Made by a program: the position numbers and the translations under genes
Assembly: GCA_003551865.1 (NCBI GenBank)
Contig: PUNU01000182.1
Location: forward strand, 1-8,655
Reading direction: 5' to 3'
Source of the DNA: Syntrophomonadaceae bacterium
GTDB taxonomy: Bacteria; Bacillota_D; Dethiobacteria; DTU022
DNA length: 8,655 bases
The notes under the pieces: generated by a model
Told to the model about the DNA's origin: nothing
The model's input: the letters and a program-made list of their open reading frames with translations, nothing else
Database searches by the model: none
Shown here: one piece after another, positions 5,455-8,655 of the stretch
Position numbering within the stretch: position 1 is the stretch's first letter
Layout of the letters: each line of letters opens with the position of its first letter

Positions 5455-7877
5455 TTTTTCACCTCCTGCTTCGCTTTGATGCTTGCCCGGATATCGGCAG
5501 TCCGCAGCAGTGCTTCCAGGTAAGCAAGGCGGAAGGGGCCGTAATTATCGAGGAGGGTTAAAGTGCGCGTCGTCCAGGAGTTGTTTTCCCCGGTTGCCCC
5601 TATTTCGGCCACCTGAAGTTTTAATGTTGTTTCCGGAACAAAGCGGCCGTTGCCTAAGTCGACCCGTGGAATGATATCTCCTTCTTCAATGCCGAGGATT
5701 ACCGAGGGGCTTTCTGAGCGGTGCTGGTGGCCGTCTGAACCCGGCAGCGAGCGGATAGCCAGCCTGACTTTGCCGTGGTGGGAAGCAACCAGGAAAAGGG
5801 CAAGATCGCTAAAATTGGGGGCTCCGCTTTCTAACAGTGCCAGCGCCGAGGCCAGCTCGTGCCTGAAGTGGGGCCTGCTGTGCAAAAACGGACGCCCGGG
5901 TTCGTGTGGTGCTTTAGCCCAGGCACATCCGGAACGTTCTTTTTTTTCTTCTTCATTAAGACCGTCTAAAAGTGTTTCCTGAAAGACCGGGTGTGCTTTA
6001 CCGAGGTCGTGCCATAGAGCTGCTTTGCAAAGGTCTTCTTTCAAATTGGTGGAGTTAAGTTCATGTTCCAGGCTGCTAAGGAGGGTTTCCATTTCCCCCA
6101 AAACGTCGAGACTGTGTTCTTTTAGGCTCTGCCAGCCTCCAGTAAAGGTATTCAGGTCGTCCCCGCCTGCCTCATTAGGGAGGCTCGGCTGGGCTTGGAG
6201 GGGCGGGACCGCTGCTGTTGAGGAAGGGTCCCAGCCGGCAACCGTGTCGTAGCCGCCTGTTTTTGTGTGTAGAAGCAGGATTTGCCCTGGGAAAAGGTCA
6301 CCCGGCATAATTCTTCTCCAGGTACGGTCGTGATAATCCCAGATGTAGGCGGATCTGCCTCCTGAAATGAATTCACGCAGCTGCCCGATCGGAACCGGGC
6401 AAAGTTCTTCCCGGCGCTGGCGTGGTTCGTCTCTGGGTGGAGTCTTTTCGCCGTCCCAATCGCGCCAGCATAAGTAGACGTCAGTTTCATCGGCATCCCT
6501 GATGTATGAAGATACATCGACGTCATTGCCGGAAAGGTCGGGGGCTGTGTCAAACAGCTCCAGGAGGTCTTTTTTACGCAGGACCTGGAAATCGCCCGGT
6601 TCGCTTTCGCTTCCCGGGAGAGAGGATGGCGAGGCGGAGCAGCCTTCCAGTTCTTCGAGCTTGAGGCGGGCCTTTTCCATTTCCCTGGGAGTGTAGGGGG
6701 CAGATGCCTTATCGCCCACATCAATCCAGTAGATCTTTGCTTCGGTTTCTTCTCCGTAGCGGTTACAACGTCCAAAACGCTGCACCATGCTCGACCAGGG
6801 CGCGAGCTCGGTGAACAGGCAGGCTGAAGTAATGTCTACGCCGGCTTCGATAACCTGGGTGGAAACTATAATGCGCCCGGGGCTTTCCTGTTTCGGAGAT
6901 TGGGCTAGCAGGGCGTTTTTCCCCCGGCGTTCCTGTGGCCGGAAGCGTGAGTGCAGGAGCAAAAGTTCAGGGTTTGCTGCCCCAGCTTTGTTTTTGCTTA
7001 AGGCCGTATTAAGGGCAGCAGCCAGGGCTTGGGCGCGATTAACCGTGTTGAGAATTACCAGGGTTTGTTTCCCCCGCCTGTGGTGTTCCAGTATTTTTGC
7101 GGCCAGTTCCGCAGGGTAACCTTTCGCGTTTGGCCCGCTATTCAAAGAGAAAGGGGCCAGCATTTTACGTGCCTCCAGGCAGCGCTTGATTCTCTGTTCG
7201 CCAGCTTCTTTTTTGTTAAGGCGAAATATTTCTTCGTTACCGGGGGCGTTGTGGTCTGCGGTGTGGAGAAGGCCGGTGTTTACTGTTGCCGACATCCACA
7301 TCGTTTTTGCCGGCCCGAAGGTGGCCATCTGCTCGCGGAAGGCCTTTAACTGGGCTGTAGAGGGGACTCCTGAGCCCATCAGCTGCAGCTCGTCGATGAT
7401 CCAGAAGGCGTCGTTGTTAAGGAAAGCAAAGGGGACCGGCCAGCGGAAGCGGCTCATGGCGTAACCTCGGTTCAGGGCCCGCGAAAGCAGCATGTCCTGG
7501 GTGCCGATAATCACTGCTTCTTGTTCCGGCTCAAGCTGCCACTCTTCATCGGCTTCGCCGCCCATCAGGAGGTGTACATTGATCCCGGGCTCGGGGTCGA
7601 GCGCTTCCAGGTAAGTTTTAACAGTTTCACAGGTCTGCTCGACCAGAACGCGCATCGGCAGGCAGTAGACCAGGCGGCGCGGCGTCTCAAGACGCACACG
7701 CTCATTCTGGTGATAGCGTCTGCGCCACAGCCAGGTGAAGAAAGCTGCCGCTGTTTTGCCTGAACCTGTCGGAGCATTTAAGACCGGTGGGATAATGTCG
7801 CCGGTGGCCAACCTGGCCTGGTAAAGGAAAGGCTGGTGAGAAGTGGCCTGTTTGAATAAACCTTCAAAGCTTTGCAT
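5451..7877 (-). CDS. cas3: Cas3 helicase-nuclease with C-terminal HD domain (type I-G)
   Basis: This 808-residue protein starts with a superfamily 2 helicase. Walker A is APTGSGKT (35-42), motif II is DELQ (162-165), motif III SAT (196-198), motif V STQVIEAGVDI (339-349) and motif VI QRFGRCNR (366-373). The HD nuclease domain is at the C-terminus: H588, the pair H623-D624 in WHDLGKA, H670/H673, H700-H701 and D794 in RTADIRAS. Helicase-first order is characteristic of type I-G Cas3, whereas many other Cas3 proteins have HD first. It should be recruited to the target-bound complex and unwind and degrade DNA in the 3'-5' direction. It is first in the operon. The chosen ATG has GGAG 11 nt upstream; an out-of-frame ATG lies 7 bases earlier. 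All key motifs are present, so it looks active. Confidence 0.95.
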   Translation of the reverse strand: MQSFEGLFKQATSHQPFLYQARLATGDIIPPVLNAPTGSGKTAAAFFTWLWRRRYHQNERVRLETPRRLVYCLPMRVLVEQTCETVKTYLEALDPEPGINVHLLMGGEADEEWQLEPEQEAVIIGTQDMLLSRALNRGYAMSRFRWPVPFAFLNNDAFWIIDELQLMGSGVPSTAQLKAFREQMATFGPAKTMWMSATVNTGLLHTADHNAPGNEEIFRLNKKEAGEQRIKRCLEARKMLAPFSLNSGPNAKGYPAELAAKILEHHRRGKQTLVILNTVNRAQALAAALNTALSKNKAGAANPELLLLHSRFRPQERRGKNALLAQSPKQESPGRIIVSTQVIEAGVDITSACLFTELAPWSSMVQRFGRCNRYGEETEAKIYWIDVGDKASAPYTPREMEKARLKLEELEGCSASPSSLPGSESEPGDFQVLRKKDLLELFDTAPDLSGNDVDVSSYIRDADETDVYLCWRDWDGEKTPPRDEPRQRREELCPVPIGQLREFISGGRSAYIWDYHDRTWRRIMPGDLFPGQILLLHTKTGGYDTVAGWDPSSTAAVPPLQAQPSLPNEAGGDDLNTFTGGWQSLKEHSLDVLGEMETLLSSLEHELNSTNLKEDLCKAALWHDLGKAHPVFQETLLDGLNEEEKKERSGCAWAKAPHEPGRPFLHSRPHFRHELASALALLESGAPNFSDLALFLVASHHGKVRLAIRSLPGSDGHQHRSESPSVILGIEEGDIIPRVDLGNGRFVPETTLKLQVAEIGATGENNSWTTRTLTLLDNYGPFRLAYLEALLRTADIRASIKAKQEVKK

Positions 7878-7884
7878 TGTTCAT
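7864..7884 (-). other. Six-codon ORF overlapping the cas3 start
   Basis: The frame ATG AAC AAT GCA AAG CTT TGA (MNNAKL, then stop) begins 7 bases before the cas3 ATG and overlaps it out of frame. The AAAGGAG ribosome-binding site (GGAG at 7892-7889) is 4 nt from this ATG and 11 nt from the cas3 ATG, neither optimal. It could lower cas3 translation by competing for ribosomes, or it could be chance. The sequence is seen directly; any role is inferred. Confidence 0.25.
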
Positions 7885-7991
7885 GAAGCTCCTTTTGTTA
7901 AATCAATGGTGAACCAGGCGGCAATAGCAAGTTTTGTCTTTGGAGTTTGAGCGCCTTAATTTCGATGTAGAAATATTTTTACTCGGTTTAT

Positions 7992-8050
7992 AATTCTTTG
8001 CAATGTGCTTAATTCCTTGCGCAGCAAGTAATATTATCCGCCAAAGAATT
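7992..8050. repeat. Concentric inverted repeats, about 59 bp
   Basis: AATTCTTTG (7992-8000) is perfectly complementary to CAAAGAATT (8042-8050). Almost exactly at its centre sits a second hairpin, CTTGC-GCA-GCAAG (8016-8028), with ATT/AAT (8012-8014 with 8030-8032) able to extend the stem past one mismatch. Sharing one centre suggests a single folded RNA or cruciform element, or a decayed inverted-repeat element, rather than two chance stems. Read on the minus strand it would lie in the leader of cas3 if the promoter is farther upstream. Confidence 0.4.
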
Positions 8051-8084
8051 TGCTTATATAATGATTTTAACGCCAATAAGGGAC

Positions 8085-8107
8085 ACATATATGACACTCA
8101 TATATGT
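8085..8107. repeat. Perfect 9-bp inverted repeat, operator-like
   Basis: ACATATATG (8085-8093) and CATATATGT (8099-8107) are perfect inverted copies separated by ACACT. On the plus strand five T (8107-8111) follow, but the stem has very few G-C pairs, so it would be a poor intrinsic terminator. Two half-sites of this size about one helical turn or more apart in the intergenic region upstream of cas3 resemble a binding site for a dimeric regulator. No regulator gene is visible in the window. Confidence 0.4.
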
Positions 8108-8171
8108 TTTTGGGTTAAAATTTAGCTTATTTACTGGCAGAGTGATTATGTCTGGAGATCAGTAAACATAT

Positions 8172-8212
8172 TTTCGGCAAGTACCAGGATCTGAATCCTG
8201 CCCTCGGCGAAA
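8172..8212. repeat. Two-tier hairpin CAGGAT-CTGA-ATCCTG
   Basis: CAGGAT (8185-8190) and ATCCTG (8195-8200) form a 6-bp stem around a CTGA tetraloop. An outer pair, TTTCG (8172-8176) and CGAAA (8208-8212), has nearly the same centre. The middle part does not pair cleanly. There is no T-run on either side, so it is not an obvious terminator. It overlaps the coding-like minus-strand fragment ending at 8146. Confidence 0.35.
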
Positions 8213-8312
8213 TCCACCCTCTTACATAATGTCTATTATCTTTCATGTCATAATAGTCCGCAGCATTGTTTTGGCATAGCCTGCCCCATAAAGCAAAACA
8301 CCGATTTGCTTA

Positions 8313-8344
8313 TTGTTATTTTTTGCCCCAGTGTGTATTATAAT
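8313..8344 (+). promoter_or_regulatory. Candidate promoter of the HU gene
   Basis: A perfect TATAAT -10 box lies at 8339-8344, 37 bp before the HU start codon. The -35 is weak: TTGTTA (8313-8318, 4 of 6) would need a 20-bp spacer, while at 17 bp only TTATTT (8316-8321) is present. The -10 match, AT-rich surroundings and distance to the gene support a promoter here, with the -35 assignment uncertain. Confidence 0.5.
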
Positions 8345-8381
8345 CAGGTATCCCATAAAAATTAGAAAGGGGAGAACGTAA

Positions 8382-8654
8382 ATGAATAAAGGCGATTTAA
8401 TTGAGCAGGTGGCAGAGAAAGCAGGCCTTACCAAAAAAGATAGCGATAAAGCCCTGTCTGCGGTTTTCGAAAGCATTGAGGAAGCCCTGGCAAAGGGTGA
8501 AAGCGTCCAGCTGATTGGCTTTGGCACCTTTGAAGCGAGGGAGCGCAAGGAACGTGAAGGTCGAAATCCCAGCACTGGCGAAAAAATAAGGATAAAGGCG
8601 ATGAAGGTTCCTGCGTTTAAGCCCGGGAAGGCCTTAAAAGATCAGGTTCGGTAA
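8382..8654 (+). CDS. hup: HU-family histone-like DNA-binding protein
   Basis: The 90-residue product has full HU length and layout. The N-terminal helical dimerisation part is [20 protein letters not shown] (1-20), the turn GFGTF is at 46-50, and the beta-arm tip RNPSTGEKI (61-69) carries the conserved proline P63 that intercalates in DNA in this family. It ends with [11 protein letters not shown] (77-86). HU is an abundant small basic protein that bends and compacts the chromosome. The start is supported by GGGGAG (8369-8374) 7 nt upstream and a TATAAT box farther up. The gene diverges from the cas operon and is probably an ordinary host gene. HU and IHF share this fold; the sequence fits HU of Firmicutes. 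The stop TAA is one base from the window edge. Confidence 0.97.
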   Translation: MNKGDLIEQVAEKAGLTKKDSDKALSAVFESIEEALAKGESVQLIGFGTFEARERKEREGRNPSTGEKIRIKAMKVPAFKPGKALKDQVR

Positions 8655-8655
8655 A

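Larger units (their letters stand above)
7878..8381. other. AT-rich divergent intergenic region between cas3 and the HU gene
   Basis: These 504 bp separate two divergent genes and must hold the promoters for both. The region is clearly more AT-rich than the cas genes. I see three inverted-repeat structures (7992-8050, 8085-8107, 8172-8212), a good -10 box for the HU gene, and no convincing -35/-10 pair for the cas operon. No ORF here has both a ribosome-binding site and protein-like content. On the minus strand, from GTG at 8217 to TAA at 8148-8146, a 23-codon fragment (VDFAEGRIQILVLAENMFTD...) looks coding-like and may be a gene remnant. I see no tRNA or other known RNA. Confidence 0.6.

Noticed and set aside
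6152..6775. 207-codon minus-strand ORF inside cas3
   Set aside because: It is an out-of-frame shadow of cas3 with arginine-, proline- and serine-rich composition and no family resemblance; cas3 is intact across it.
7903..8097. 64-codon minus-strand ORF upstream of cas3
   Set aside because: It starts with GTG inside the palindrome at 8085-8107, lacks a ribosome-binding site and has an AT-driven composition without recognisable motifs.
8181..8220. tRNA-like 3' end around the AATCCTG and ATCCACC bases
   Set aside because: No acceptor, D or anticodon arm can be placed upstream; the resemblance to a T-arm is only a short hairpin.
8243..8575. 110-codon minus-strand ORF overlapping the HU gene
   Set aside because: It is antisense to a clear HU coding sequence and its first half is the HU complement.

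Overview
The window holds a type I-G CRISPR-Cas interference locus (older name I-U), with a CRISPR array on the left and an HU-family DNA-binding protein gene on the right. The four cas genes lie on the minus strand as one tight operon, in transcription order cas3, csx17 (Cas8), csb1 (Cas7), csb2 (Cas5-Cas6 fusion). Their junctions overlap by 4 bases or leave gaps of only 2 and 1 bases, and each downstream gene has its own Shine-Dalgarno sequence, so translation is probably coupled. The proteins look intact. Csb1, Csx17 and Csb2 should form the crRNA-guided surveillance complex, Csb2 should also process the pre-crRNA, and Cas3 should unwind and degrade the target.

Layout: 1-563, the end of an array with eight identical 37-bp repeats, cut by the left window edge. 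564-744, a junction with a GC-rich palindrome, a strong ribosome-binding site and ATG whose reading frame runs straight into the array, a promoter-like element on the plus strand and a terminator-like hairpin. 745-7877, the cas operon. 7878-8381, an AT-rich intergenic region of about 500 bp with several inverted repeats. 8382-8654, the HU gene on the plus strand, divergent from cas3.

No adaptation gene is visible. In type I-G loci a cas4-cas1 fusion and cas2 commonly follow csb2, but here the array begins 181 bp after the csb2 stop. The isolated ribosome-binding site and ATG sit where the next operon gene would begin and may mark a lost or eroded gene, although the residual peptide is not recognisable as Cas4-Cas1. 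Adaptation genes could also lie left of the window.

The host is probably a Gram-positive Clostridia-like Firmicute, perhaps of the Peptococcaceae or Desulfotomaculum type. This rests on strong AGGAGG-type ribosome-binding sites, moderately GC-rich genes with AT-rich spacers, and the sequence style of the HU protein. It is an inference, not an identification. The system class is already known. The points most worth a second look are the csb2-array junction and the structured spacer upstream of cas3.
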